The notes: generated by a model from the letters alone, not told the origin. A DNA stretch of 64,000 nt from Hyphomicrobium_A sp963745205 (GCA_963745205.1 CAVUWX010000003.1:62001-126000); one strand, 5' to 3'. Shown: positions 25,591-34,987, counted from the stretch's first letter. Translations and numbers: made by a program.

Positions 25591-25755
25591 TTATCGCGGC
25601 TGGCTCGACGTTGCGCCCGTCGGAAGCGAACCCAACTTCCAACCGAGATAGAAGCCGCCAGACGCAAGCATAGCGCCGATCAATACCGCCATCACAGATT
25701 TGGCCGCGCGTGCCTTTGCTGCGCGGTAGTCAGCTAGTGGTCTTAGACGAGACAC
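25591..25755 (-). CDS. Small membrane protein
   Basis: 54 residues from a GTG at 25755 with CGGGAG just upstream. A basic N-terminus (RAAKARAAK) is followed by one membrane helix (SVMAVLIGAMLASGGFYLGW) and a short polar tail. No family recognised. A longer frame to 25881 exists but its extra part looks non-coding. Confidence 0.4.
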   Translation of the reverse strand: MSRLRPLADYRAAKARAAKSVMAVLIGAMLASGGFYLGWKLGSLPTGATSSQPR

Positions 25756-25969
25756 GGCAACTCCCGGGGTTTGAGTGCCAACGGCTCGGATTTGGGAAGG
25801 GTTTCCGGGCCTACAGCCTCCCAGGTCGGGCATTGCACTATCAAAAGAGCCGCGCGGAAATGGCATCAGATCGCACCCCACGGCGTTAACCGCCGTTGAG
25901 GGGAAACGCCTGCTCGTTCGGGCTTCCGTCGAGAGGAAACAAAAAGCCTCTGAGCCTGTGATCTAGCTC

Positions 25970-26035
25970 AGCGGCGACGTTCGTGTGTACCGACGGGCCG
26001 AGGGCCTACGTCGGCTATCTAGGAGTGTCGTGTCC
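25970..26035. repeat. Imperfect repeat with hairpin, copy 2
   Basis: Hairpin CCGACGG...CGTCGG at 25990-26014 with GGGCCGAGGGCCTA inside, and the same flanks as copy 1 (GCGGCGACGTTCGTG before, AGGAGTGTCGTGTCC after). Copy 1 has about 14 extra bases between the hairpin and the 3' flank. Apart from this repeat, 25756-26318 shows no identifiable gene. Confidence 0.6.
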
Positions 26036-26318
26036 AAAAAGCATGCCGATATCGCAACGCTAAAGCCCGGCGGGCCGTGCTAAGCGCACACGCCATTCAG
26101 ACGGGGAAGCTCAACGCCTCCACGATCAAGGCAATGGAGCAATTCTCGCGCGTAAACTTGCCGTTGATCTCCGCACAGCTCCAGCGCGAGGATCAGCACA
26201 CCGCGTCAATGAGCGCCTGAGGTTCGCCGGTAGTGCGTGCGGCCGGCAGCCCATCCAGCTCAAATTTCGTCCGTCTGTACTTGTCACGGACATTGTCAGC
26301 GATGTTGGACAACACCAA

Positions 26319-26982
26319 TCAGTTTGCACCCACGCTGGTCGAGGCGCGCCAGTCCCCACTGTAGAGGGGCAACGTCCCGTCATTGAACGCGCGCGCGTCG
26401 TAGTGGAACAGCATCCGATTAAAGGTGACGGTCGGCCTGACGTTCGTCTCAGCGATTTCAAGTGTGAGCGTAAAGCCATAGGCGCCCAACTCTTCGATCA
26501 TTTGGTCAGGCTTCTGCTCCTCCCCGCGCGTGTAAAATAGCACTCGACTCGGTGCGGCTCGTTCGACCGCCAAGTGAAATCGGTGCGAATGGCTCATAAC
26601 CGGCCGCGCGCGTGCGCTCCATTGTCCAGCGGCCGAAATTGGCAGCATAAAAATACTTTGTTTCCTTGGTGCGCGGATCGCTAACCGCCAGCTCCATGGC
26701 GAGCACTGTCGCAGTGCGCGCACCCTCGTTGGTGAGCGTCAGGGGAACCGCGATTACCTCGAAATTCGTATTCTGGTAGGGCGCCGAGTACTGGATGACC
26801 GGCGGGACGAACACGCGCACGTCCGCCTTCTTTAAGGAGGTCTCCCAGAGGCTGTAGCCTGAGATAGCGAGTGCAAAGGCCGAAAGGGCTGTTGCCAGCT
26901 TACTACCTTCGAGTCCGACCATCCCTTGCCTCGCGATCTCGGTGAGATCGCCCGCGCGTTTCCTTCCCCGGATCCAATCCAT
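26319..26982 (-). pseudogene. Membrane-anchored hypothetical protein with a frameshift
   Basis: The frame starting at 26982 gives a 158-residue product with one membrane helix at about 29-49 (KLATALSAFALAISGYSLW) and a beta-rich part (VIAVPLTLTNEGARTATVL). Near 26530-26580 the sense moves to another frame, which continues RVLFYTRGEEQKPDQMIEEL and TLTLEIAETNVRPTVTFN to 26319. A likely slip point is the T/A run in GCTATTTTACACG. Joined length would be about 220 residues. Family unknown. Confidence 0.55.
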
Positions 26983-27708
26983 CTGTGCATCCCCCTAAGG
27001 TACGTCGATCAGGGAGGCATAATTGGGCGTGTCCAAGGCAGTTGGAGCGAAACCCGCGAGGGACATCGCGGGCATCACGGGCTCAGTTGGATGGTCGCAG
27101 GGCGTATCCCGAACAAGGCTGCCGATAAGATCGTCGATTCTGCCCTCTCCATGGTTGACGCCGTGTCGTCCAGCGCAAAATCTCTCACCGCCCCATCACA
27201 ATCGAAAGTGCTCTCGGGCGGCTCGCTTCAAGGGCTTTGTGTTATATTATTACATCCTTTCAAAATGGGCTGGGGGGTCAGACGGGCTCTAGGCCCAGTC
27301 AGGCAGAGGCCAAGGGGTGGCCCGGGGGGTTCAGCGACCCTTTCCGACCGTTGCCACGCCACGCCTGATGAGTCGCGCCAGCATGCGCTCGAACAGTCCT
27401 GGACTTGCATAGGTCAAATATTCTGACGCTGTTTCAATGAGTTGCCGATGCGCTCAGGTCATTCGCATAATAAAGATTCTGGAACATTGCCTATTTTCTA
27501 TGCATATTTTCGTGGAACTACTTGAGTATTAGTGCAACTGCACTGCTATCAGAAGGAACACAACGACGATTCCTAGGGCAAAGCTGTCGCAGCGCAGTAT
27601 AGCATGCCAAAGAACCCGCAGGAATATCAGCGCCCGCGACACCCCGCGCGCTCGACGGGCTCGCCTAACCGGGGTTAAATTCTCCTTCCTCTAACAATGG
27701 GTTGTGTC
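26983..27708. other. Gap without a clear gene
   Basis: No convincing gene. It includes a locally A/T-rich stretch around 27238-27260 and another at 27420-27560, unlike the core genome. It may hold promoters for both flanking genes. Confidence 0.45.
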
Positions 27709-27930
27709 ATGTACATCGAGATGCTCGATAACGACCAGCTCGCCCGCCTACGAATCGCCTTTGACAAGGCATGCAACGATCTTGGGCTTGGAACGAACGC
27801 GGATGACAACGGGCGCCGTGAGCACTTGGCGATGCTGATGGTGTCGCTGTCCAAAGGCGGCGAAACCGATCCTGACGTGATCCGCACCCAAGCTGTTCAT
27901 CAGATGCACCCGGCGCACCCGGAGGGCTGA
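27709..27930 (+). CDS. Small helical hypothetical protein
   Basis: 73 residues from the ATG at 27709 (MYIEMLDNDQLARLRIAFD). Acidic and helical, with REHLAMLMVSLSKGGETDPD, a pattern I recall from small proteins of Bradyrhizobium and relatives. No known function. Confidence 0.55.
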   Translation: MYIEMLDNDQLARLRIAFDKACNDLGLGTNADDNGRREHLAMLMVSLSKGGETDPDVIRTQAVHQMHPAHPEG

Positions 27931-28936
27931 GGCGGCGCTTCGTTCGAACCTTTTCCTCACCCTGCCATTTCGGGCCTATGGCGAGCGTTTGGCCAGCCCC
28001 TCGCGCTCGTCCTGCCCCGCGGCACCGCAGCCACGCCGACGGGGCCTGCCGTCTCGGGCGCGCCGTCACGTCGCACCAAAGCGCACCGCCGGTAATGGAA
28101 CAGCTCGATGCTTGGCCAGTTCTTTTGTTGCATCGCTCCCTCCGATGCAAAGGCGAGCGTCCCCGGCCACCCTACCCCCTCGACGCTCGCCCAGGGCTCA
28201 GCAGTTCCGGGCGGACTGCTGAGTCCCTTGTTCTTGCCGTGCTCCTGAGGCCCGCTGGTTGCTCGCCGGGCCTCTTCCTGATCCCAGCTACCGATCTCGG
28301 CCGCCGGCATGGTCGTCGAGAGCATGACGAGACCGAAAAGGGAACGCTCGCGGCGGAAATGCGTGGTCAGCGCGGGACACAGGCCGCTCGGCCCTTGCAA
28401 AAGCGGTCTGATCGTGATCTCAAACTCTTCTCCCAAAACAAACCGGCACTCGAAAACGACTTAAGGGCGCATTGCGTGCGCTCGGTCGCATTGAGAGCCC
28501 TTATGCGCATCACCGATCTGCTACATGGGATCGCCGTCAACGTCCTGCGCCGTGTCGTAGACGCGAACTGCGCCGTCGCCGCGTCGGCGCACGACGGACA
28601 CGCAATTTGTTTTGGAGCACCCGTCGGGCCTCCGGATCGGCTTCAAACGGCGCGTGATTGAAGGCCGAGCAAACGGCAAAGCTCGACGCCCGACTAAGCG
28701 CCTAAGCAGCCAGCCGTGACAGCTCTGCCAGCACAGTGCCCATCGTCCGAGCCAACAGCTCCACATTAACCGAGCGCAAGAGCATCGCGGTCGCCGGCGG
28801 CTTGACCTTCGCTCAGGCACTCGGGCGCTCAGAAAATCGGTAACTGGGGGAATGCCGGCCGGGTTATTTTCTCAGCTCTATTTTCGAGGGTCGCCGGCCT
28901 GTTTTTGCTGTACCCCGTTCTTTGATCGGCTTCCTC
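27931..28936. other. About 1 kb without a recognisable gene
   Basis: Several open frames cross this stretch but none shows a domain, a good start signal or protein-like composition. It may be a decayed part of the element or a non-coding region linked to the repeat cluster that follows. Confidence 0.45.
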
Positions 28937-29060
28937 TGCTGCACCACCCCCGCTGCCCCCCATAAATGGGGTGCTGCAGCAGGGGTAGATGCAGGCATTC
29001 GGGGGTCAGTTTGCTGCACCTGCTGCACCCTGCTGCACCGGGGGGTTCAGCGGTGCAGCA
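28937..29060. repeat. Cluster of GGTGCAGCA repeats (iteron-like)
   Basis: TGCTGCACC occurs at 28937-28945, 29012-29020, 29021-29029 and 29031-29039. Its reverse complement is at 29052-29060. Between them are the palindrome TGCTGCAGCA (28972-28981) and the inverted repeat CCCCATAAATGGGG (28958-28971). The right half overlaps the 3' end of the primase-helicase gene, where it encodes QQGAAGAAN. Short directly repeated units beside a replication gene are typical of iteron origins, but this is inference. Confidence 0.5.
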
Positions 29061-31460
29061 ACGGGCCTCAAGTGCTTCTTGTCTGAGCGGTGTTTGTCCT
29101 TGGCGGTGTACTCTTCAAACAGTCCTGCCTCCTTCCATAGCTTTATGAGCTGCTGAAGGTGGTAGCCGCCGACCGGGCAGTCGGGGTCGATCTCAAGTGC
29201 CTTGCCTATCGGTCGGCCGATCCAGTCTTCAGCTTGCGAGTCGGCCCTCCACTTACCCTCGCGGGTTGCCTCCTGTGCCTTCTGGCGGGCGTCTACCGGC
29301 AGACCAGCTTCGGGATCGTCCGGCCATTCCCAAGCGGCTGCCACGCCAACGTTGTCCCCGGCGAGGTTTGCCCGCACGTTTCCGAGCGACACGTCATTCA
29401 GCTCGAACCAAGTCGCTTTGGCCGGCGCCTTCATCATGTTGCTCTTGCCATTGTCGAGCCTGAAGAAAGCGCCCCGGTTCTCGGGGAGTACGCGAGCGCT
29501 GTTGGCCTCTTCCTTGGTCATTGAGTTAATGACCCTGACAGAGCGCGCGGCGCCGTGTAGAGAGCTGGCCCCCGCGCATGTCTTCCGCCGTCACTTCGAG
29601 CCCGCCGGTCTTCCTGACGTGGTGCAGCAGCTCGACGGCGACGCCTGCCTTGCGCGCGATCTCGCGGAAGACATTGCACACCGCGTCGATCTTCACGTTA
29701 TCGTTCTCAGAGACGCCGTGTGACCGAATGAACGGGTCCGCGGTAAACACGTCGATCTGCTTCGCCTTCAGCTCGGCAATCATGGCATCTCTGAGCGGCT
29801 CTATGACTACCAGACCTTTCCCGCTCTCCTTTGCCAGCATGATCTTCGAGTCGTCGCCGGTGCCGACGAACAGACGCCCCTCGATCTCTTTCCGCTTGAT
29901 GCCGTAGCGCTTGCACGCCGCTTGGATACGCCGCTGCACTTCGTCGAGCGGATCTTCACCGTTCCAATAGTAGACGCGTAGAGGCTCTGCCGTTGGCTGA
30001 GTTTCCGGCTTCTCGCAAAGCAGTCGCCGGCCAGTCACCATTTCGAGCGCCTCGACTATCGCCAGCGATGTTTTGCCCTTGCCCCCCGGCGCTGCCGTGA
30101 CACTCACAAACTTGCGGATGTGATGCCGACTGCGACCAAGCCACTGCCGCGGGTCTATCTGCTCAGGTTCCGTCCACTCGTAAGGCCGGACACTGAATGT
30201 CGGCTTGTCATGTTGGCTCTTATCGCCCTGCTGCTCGCTCTTCTGTTCCGCACGTGTCTCCGCGAAGATGTCGGCAAAGTCGAACTCGATGCACGACCAG
30301 CCGGCTTGGCGCGCGTCGTAGAAGATTGATTTGAGAGTGCGGGCTTTCTTGCGTGGCTCGCTCTTGAGATAGCCCCACGCGTAGTCGAGACCGTTGTCGT
30401 CGAACTCTTCAATCGCTTCAGCTACGGCGTCGTAGTCACACCATTCGGCTGCGACTTCGTGGGCGTCGTCGCCGAGCCCGTCGAAGAGAGCCCCGAGCGT
30501 GCCGATCCAATGGCCACGATCTTTGGGTATGACGTGTTTGAGCGCCGATCTCACCGGCTCGACCATCTCCGGGTCCGCCGCTGGTCTCGGCTCTGCGTTG
30601 TCCGAGCTTCTCGGTTTCTCGATCTCCGGTTTGAACGCGTCAATCAGCTCTTGCGCCGTGTATCGACGCCCGTCGCCCTTCACGAGGCGCACGAGGAACG
30701 GTTCGGCTTTGGGATAAGCCTTGCCGTCCAGAGTCTCGCCTTTGCGCCAGTAGAAGCCAGGCACACGGAGCACGCGCGTCTCGTCTTTGGCGAATGGGTC
30801 TGAACCGAATTGGTCGACCTGAACCTGCATCAGCCCAGCGAAGGCTTCACTGCTCAGATCACCTTCGACCAGCCAATAGCAGTGAAACTTGCCCCGCGAG
30901 CTTTCGACAATGAGCGAGGGTTCGAGCGGGAAATTAGCCAACGCGTCGCCGCGGTCGTACTCGTTCCAGATAGCGCGCCTGCCCAAGATGTTTTTGAGCT
31001 TGCGGCCTTGGCCGTCGGTGCGGTTGACCGTGAAGTAGATGCCGCAGTCCTTTTCGTCGTTGAGCTTTACGAGCTTCTCAAAAAGCTCGCTGATTCCCCC
31101 GTCGTTGAAACTGCCGATCTCTTCTCCCGTGCGCCCAGGTCGCGGTTTCTTCCGCTTGCGCTCTTTACCGTTGACGATCTCGGTTACGACGGTGGGCCTG
31201 TCGTCGAGCCTTTGAAACACATGCTGGTCATCGTCGGCGCTGGCTCGGAAGAAGTTGAGGAATATGACGGCTTGCTCCCACCGTTCCCACAGCTCATCGA
31301 CCAAGCGAAGTTTCGGGGCTGGTTTTGAGCGGCCGTTGGGTTTTGCGTGGCCGTTCGTTTTATCAGTTGAAGAGTTGCGCGGTTTATCAGTTTCACAGTT
31401 GTTTGCGCCCAAGGGCGACTTCTGGGGCGCATTAACGCCCCGTCTATTTTGTCGTGTCAT
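29006..31460 (-). pseudogene. Primase-helicase replication protein (RepB-type primase plus AAA_25), frameshifted
   Basis: The first frame (31460 to 29526) encodes 644 residues. A polar N-terminus is followed by a RepB/PriCT-type primase region at about 115-280 (RAIWNEYDRGD, LIVESSRGKFHCYWLVEGD) and a PriCT-2-like helical part at about 335-395. A RecA-like helicase with Walker A APGGKGKTS at about 455 and Walker B DVFTADPF comes last. At MRGGQLSTRRR the frame turns to nonsense. Removing one base from the run of five Cs at 29569-29573 gives RGASSLHGAARSVRVIN and joins 171 more residues (MTKEEANSARV to GAAGAAN). The corrected product is about 815 residues, as in phage- or plasmid-like elements of alphaproteobacteria. 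Confidence 0.8.
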
Positions 31461-31608
31461 TGCTTCTTCCTCTGCGGTTATGGGCTCAAAGCTCGGTTAA
31501 CCGACTTCGGCAAAGAGCTTGACAACGGGGGCAGTTTCGAGGGAGAAACTGGGGTCGAAAGCCGTTGCCGAGCCTTTTGCCGAGGCCGGTATTCAGAACT
31601 TCAAACAC

Positions 31609-31637
31609 AAAAGCCCCTTCCCCTAGAAGGGGCTTTT
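31609..31637. terminator. Bidirectional intrinsic terminator
   Basis: AAAAGCCCCTT / AAGGGGCTTTT stem with a 7-base loop (TCCCTAG region). Runs of A and T at both sides let it work in either direction. It lies just upstream of the primase-helicase gene and insulates it from the integrase side. Confidence 0.8.
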
Positions 31638-32122
31638 CGCGTTTCGACTAATTGTGATGTCTTAACGGCCGTTCCCAGTCAAGTAGAATAGTGGCGGCAG
31701 CTCAGATGGTTACGCCCCTGCCGGCGGAAACAGGATAAACAAATAATAGGCAAATAGCCGACAATAGACAAATACGTTCCTTAGCGACTTACCGATATAT
31801 ACTTTTGAGAGAACAGCATTTCGGTGTCCGCGTTTCCCAGAAACAAATTGCTCTGCTTCCACTAGCACTCGACAAATCGCACGAACTTAGTCATATTGCG
31901 CGTCGGGTGTCTCAGCCAATCCGTCTCACGGTACCGTCCTCGCATTGAGGACCGCGCGGCGCTGAGCGCTCCAATTAAAACCATGGAGGCAGTGACCGCG
32001 CCACGGGTGCGCAAGCGCTCGTGTGCCCACGTGTGCCGCGTTTAATCCATGAAAGGACGACCTTTGACTGACGAAACTAAAATCCCGCTTGGCTCTATGC
32101 CGGCCGATCCGCCACAGAAGGC
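31638..32122. other. Intergenic region with A/T-rich segment
   Basis: No gene. The 31730-31880 part is clearly A/T-richer than the surroundings and probably holds promoters or control sites for the excisionase-integrase pair; no specific operator could be picked out. Confidence 0.5.
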
Positions 32123-32389
32123 TTGCTGACTGTGGGCCGGCACGAGCGCGCCAGTGCTATCTTGCCGGCAGGAACGCCGCCGCTGTTGTGCTCTCGGGCT
32201 CAGGCGGCCGCACTTCTCAACATTGGCCCGTCCACTTTCGACCGGCTCCGCAAAGAGAACGCTCTGCTTAGGCCAGTACGGATTGGCACACGGCCGTTAT
32301 GGCCCTTCAAGAATTTGATGGCCTACGTCGAAGAGTTGATCGATGCTGGCGGCGACGGCGACGATCCTTGGGGACGCGCCACAGTATGA
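32123..32389 (+). CDS. HTH/excisionase-like protein
   Basis: 88 residues from a TTG start. The middle is a winged-helix DNA-binding motif of the AlpA/excisionase type: CSRAQAAALLNIGPSTFDRL, then PVRIGTRPLWPFKNLMAYVE. Its stop overlaps the integrase start (ATGA at 32386). Such proteins bend DNA at att sites and set the direction of recombination, or act as regulators. Confidence 0.75.
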   Translation: MLTVGRHERASAILPAGTPPLLCSRAQAAALLNIGPSTFDRLRKENALLRPVRIGTRPLWPFKNLMAYVEELIDAGGDGDDPWGRATV

Positions 32390-33464
32390 GCAGCGCCATG
32401 GTCGAGATTCAGCGGAAGTACCGTCACGTGGTCCGCGATATGGACCGTCACGGCAACGTTCGGTTCTATCTGCGGCGACCAGGGCACCCGAAAATCCGCC
32501 TTCGCGCGTCGCCGCAATCGCCCGCGTTCGACGCCGAGTATCGAGCCGGTATGGCGGAAACTGGCGGCGATGATCCGCAGCCGCGCTCCACAACTTGCAC
32601 CTACCGCTGGCTGTGCCACCAATACTTCCAGTCAGTCGAGTTCAAGCGGCTTGACCCCGGCACGCAGCGCACTCGGCGCCTGATCTTAGAGAGCACATGG
32701 GATGAGCCATCTGCCCCCGGGGCCAGCACACAATTCGGCGACTGTCCGCTTGATCGGATGACATCGAAGATCATTCGCATCCTGCGCGACCGGAAGGCTG
32801 ACTTCCCGCACGCCGCTAACGGCCGCTTGAAGGCGATCCGTCGTGTCTTCAAATGGGCTATCGAGGCCGAGCACGCCGAAGAGAACCCCGCAGAGAAGGT
32901 CGCCTACCTCCAAACGCCCCCGGCGGCCACCACACGTTCACGAATGCGGAGATCGAGCAGTTCGAGGCACATTGGCCGATAGGCACGAAGCCGCGCCTCG
33001 CCTTCGCTCTTCTGCGCTATCTCGGCATCCGGCGCTCCGATGTCGTGCGCCTTGGCAAACAGCACCTACGCGAGGGCTTGTTGACCTTCACGGTGAAGAA
33101 GGGCGAGCGCCGCGCGCCTGTCACGCTCCAGCTCCCGGTACCCCCAGCGCTTCAAAGCATCATCGACGCGGGTCCCACTGGCGATCTGGCGTTCCTTGTC
33201 ACCGAATACGGTCGCAGCTTCGCGGCGGCAGGTTTCGGCAACTGGTTCCGCGACCGCTGCAATGAAGCAGGCTTGCCTGAATGCTCGGCGCACGGGCTTC
33301 GCAAAGCCGCCGCAACCGCGCTCGCAGAAGCAGGCGCGAGCCCGCATCAGTTGATGTCGTGGTTCGGATGGAAGTCGCTGAAGCAGGCTGAGCTATACAC
33401 ACGCGCTGCGGATCAGAAGAAGCTCGCGGCGAGCGTCGTGCATCTTATTGGGAGGCTCAGGTAG
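32386..33464 (+). pseudogene. Tyrosine-type site-specific integrase, one frameshift
   Basis: It starts at the ATG at 32386, overlapping the excisionase-like gene. The N-terminal part (MVEIQRKYRHVVRDM, an arm/SAM-like region with RLKAIRRVFKWAIE) reads to AYLQTP. A run of five Cs at 32917-32921 then breaks the frame; dropping one C continues GGHHTFTNAEIEQFEAHW. The catalytic domain has Arg I in LRYLGIRRSDVVRLG, HGLRKAAATALAEAG (His-x-x-Arg), and the nucleophile Tyr in AELYTRAAD. Corrected length is about 358 residues. It sits next to the tRNA att site, as expected for the enzyme that inserted the element. Confidence 0.85.
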
Positions 33465-33477
33465 ACTGAGGAATCGA

Positions 33478-33663
33478 TCAGAGCTTATCGGTCACTCTGT
33501 TCAACTCGGCCTCCGCCTCATCAAGCTTCGCCTTGTTGATCGTCACCAGCGGGTGGTCTGGAGGGTACTTTCCAACCACAGCGTCGTAAAACGCCTTACG
33601 CTTCATTTGCCGGTCAAGAGCACTAACGAACTCATCGTAGAGTTTCTCGTCTTCCACAGCCAT
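33478..33663 (-). CDS. Small hypothetical protein
   Basis: 61 residues from the ATG at 33663 (MAVEDEKLYDEFVSALDRQ). Charged and helical, with KYPPDHPLVTINKAKLDEAE. No family recognised. Convergent with the integrase and the last gene inside the element. Confidence 0.55.
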   Translation of the reverse strand: MAVEDEKLYDEFVSALDRQMKRKAFYDAVVGKYPPDHPLVTINKAKLDEAEAELNRVTDKL

Positions 33664-33694
33664 TGAACACCCAACTTCAGTCAAATCGTGAACG

Positions 33695-33740
33695 AAAGTG
33701 TCCCACTTTGCGTCCTGAAAAGTGTCCCACTTTTGCTAAG
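33695..33740. repeat. Subterminal motifs at right end of element
   Basis: Two exact copies of AAAGTGTCCCACTTT (33695-33709 and 33719-33733), each an inverted repeat, with GCTAAG directly after the second. Read inward from the right att site this gives CTTAGC-N3-AGTGGGAC, matching the left-end motif at 16119-16136. Confidence 0.6.
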
Positions 33741-33771
33741 CGCCTGATGCGTGGGCACTTGTCGATGGGGG

Positions 33772-33790
33772 TGGTGCCCAGAAGAGGACT
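33772..33790. repeat. Right attachment site within tRNA-Leu
   Basis: The 19-base sequence shared with 16076-16094, covering CCA, the acceptor 3' strand and part of the T-arm. Confidence 0.85.
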
Positions 33791-33858
33791 CGAACCTCCA
33801 CACCCTTGCGGGCGCCAGCACCTGAAGCTGGTGCGTCTACCAATTCCGCCATCTGGGC
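33772..33858 (-). tRNA. tRNA-Leu (anticodon CAG)
   Basis: 87 bases with CCA encoded. The acceptor stem GCCCAGA pairs with TCTGGGC. The anticodon stem CCAGC / GCTGG holds the loop TTCAGGT, giving anticodon CAG (codon CUG). A long variable arm (CGCCCGCAAGGGTGT) is typical of tRNA-Leu, and the T-loop is TTCGAGT. Its 3' end is the integration site of the element, and the gene stays complete on the chromosome side. Confidence 0.95.
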
Positions 33859-33981
33859 ACGAAGGCGATGAGTTAGTGGCCACCGGCGCCCTTGTCAATT
33901 GCGCCGCGGCGCTTCACAGGCGCCCCCGCGCTCGTGTATTCGTTGACGTATCAAGCTTGGTTGGAGGCTCAAGGGGCGGGC

Positions 33982-34965
33982 ATGGCGGATCGTCTCGACG
34001 ACCAGGGTTTGGCTACTGTTTTCGGCGGTTCGGGGTTCATCGGGCGCTATGCCGTCGCGGCGCTGGCCAAGGAGGGCTGGCGCATACGCGCCGCCGAGCG
34101 CCGCCCGGATCTCGCCGGCTTCCTGCAACCCGCCGGCCGCGTCGGCCAAGTCTTTGCGGTGCAGGCCAACGTCCGCTATCCGGATTCGATCGCTCGCGCC
34201 GTCGCGGGCTCACGAGCCGTCGTCAACGCCGTCGGCGTGTTGACGAGCAGCGGGCGGCAGAGCTTCCGCGCGATCCACGTGGAGGGCGCGCGCGCAATCG
34301 CCAAGGCCGCACGCGAGCAGGGGGTCGAGCGCCTCGTGCACATCTCCGCCATCGGCGCCGACCCCAAGGCGAGATCACGCTACGCCCGCTCCAAGGGCGA
34401 GGGCGAGGCCGCCGTGCTGGCGGAGTTCCCCGACGCCATCATCCTGCGCCCCTCGGTCGTGTTCGGGCCGGAGGATGAGTTCTTCAACCGCTTCGCCGCG
34501 ATGGCGCGCATCTCACCATTGTTACCGCTGATCGGCGGCGGCAAGACGAAGTTCCAGCCGGTGTTCGTCGGCGACGTGGCTGCCGCCGTTGCGGCCTGCC
34601 TCGCAGGCGCGGGCAAGCCCGGCACCGTCTATGAGATCGGCGGCCCGGAGGTCCTGACCTTCCGCGAGATCTTGAACCTCGTGCAGGAGTGGACCGACCG
34701 CGACCGCGGCTTTGCGCGCATGCCGTTCTGGCTCGCCAAGCTGCAGGCGCTGCTCACCTCGCCGCTGCCCAACGGCCTGCGGCCCCTCACCTACGACCAG
34801 GTGCTGCTGCTGCAGAAGCCGACCGTCGTCAGCGAAGCGGCGAAGGCCGAGCACCGCACGCTTATGGACCTCGGCATTTCCTCGCCGCACGGGGTGGCGG
34901 CCATCGTGCCGACGTACCTCGAGCGGTTTCGGCCCCGCGGCCAGTTCGCGCACTACCGCACTTAG
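33982..34965 (+). CDS. NAD-dependent epimerase-like protein (complex I NDUFA9 type)
   Basis: 327 residues from the ATG at 33982, with AAGGGGCGGG upstream. Rossmann motif VFGGSGFIGRYAV at the N-terminus; VHISAIGADPKARSRYARSK replaces the usual YxxxK region, and ILRPSVVFGPEDEFFNRFA follows. This atypical short-chain dehydrogenase group includes the mitochondrial complex I subunit NDUFA9 and is common in alphaproteobacteria, where it is thought to support complex I or quinone metabolism. It is the first core gene beyond tRNA-Leu. Confidence 0.85.
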   Translation: MADRLDDQGLATVFGGSGFIGRYAVAALAKEGWRIRAAERRPDLAGFLQPAGRVGQVFAVQANVRYPDSIARAVAGSRAVVNAVGVLTSSGRQSFRAIHVEGARAIAKAAREQGVERLVHISAIGADPKARSRYARSKGEGEAAVLAEFPDAIILRPSVVFGPEDEFFNRFAAMARISPLLPLIGGGKTKFQPVFVGDVAAAVAACLAGAGKPGTVYEIGGPEVLTFREILNLVQEWTDRDRGFARMPFWLAKLQALLTSPLPNGLRPLTYDQVLLLQKPTVVSEAAKAEHRTLMDLGISSPHGVAAIVPTYLERFRPRGQFAHYRT

Positions 34966-34987
34966 AGCTGAAGCTCGCCCGCAAACG

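Larger units (their letters stand above)
16076..33790. mobile_element. Integrated genetic element at tRNA-Leu(CAG), about 17.7 kb
   Basis: The 19 bases TGGTGCCCAGAAGAGGACT, which are the 3' end of the tRNA-Leu gene including CCA, occur at 16076-16094 and again in the tRNA gene at 33772-33790. Inside the right end are a tyrosine integrase, an HTH/excisionase-like gene and a primase-helicase. The interior is rich in small unknown genes and broken genes, in contrast to the dense core genes outside. No capsid, terminase, tail or conjugation genes are seen, so it resembles a phage satellite or integrative plasmid-like island. Related inverted motifs lie just inside both ends. Confidence 0.85.

Noticed and set aside
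27978..28661. 227-codon open frame in the unassigned 1-kb stretch
   Set aside because: Arg/Ala/Pro-rich without any recognisable motif, poor start context; treated as non-coding.
27320..29055. 15-base match CCGGGGGGTTCAGCG near 27326 and near 29038
   Set aside because: Short and G-rich; no flanking similarity, so not treated as an att site or transposon end.
16193..33663. The element as a complete prophage
   Set aside because: No capsid, portal, terminase, tail, lysis or packaging genes could be recognised.
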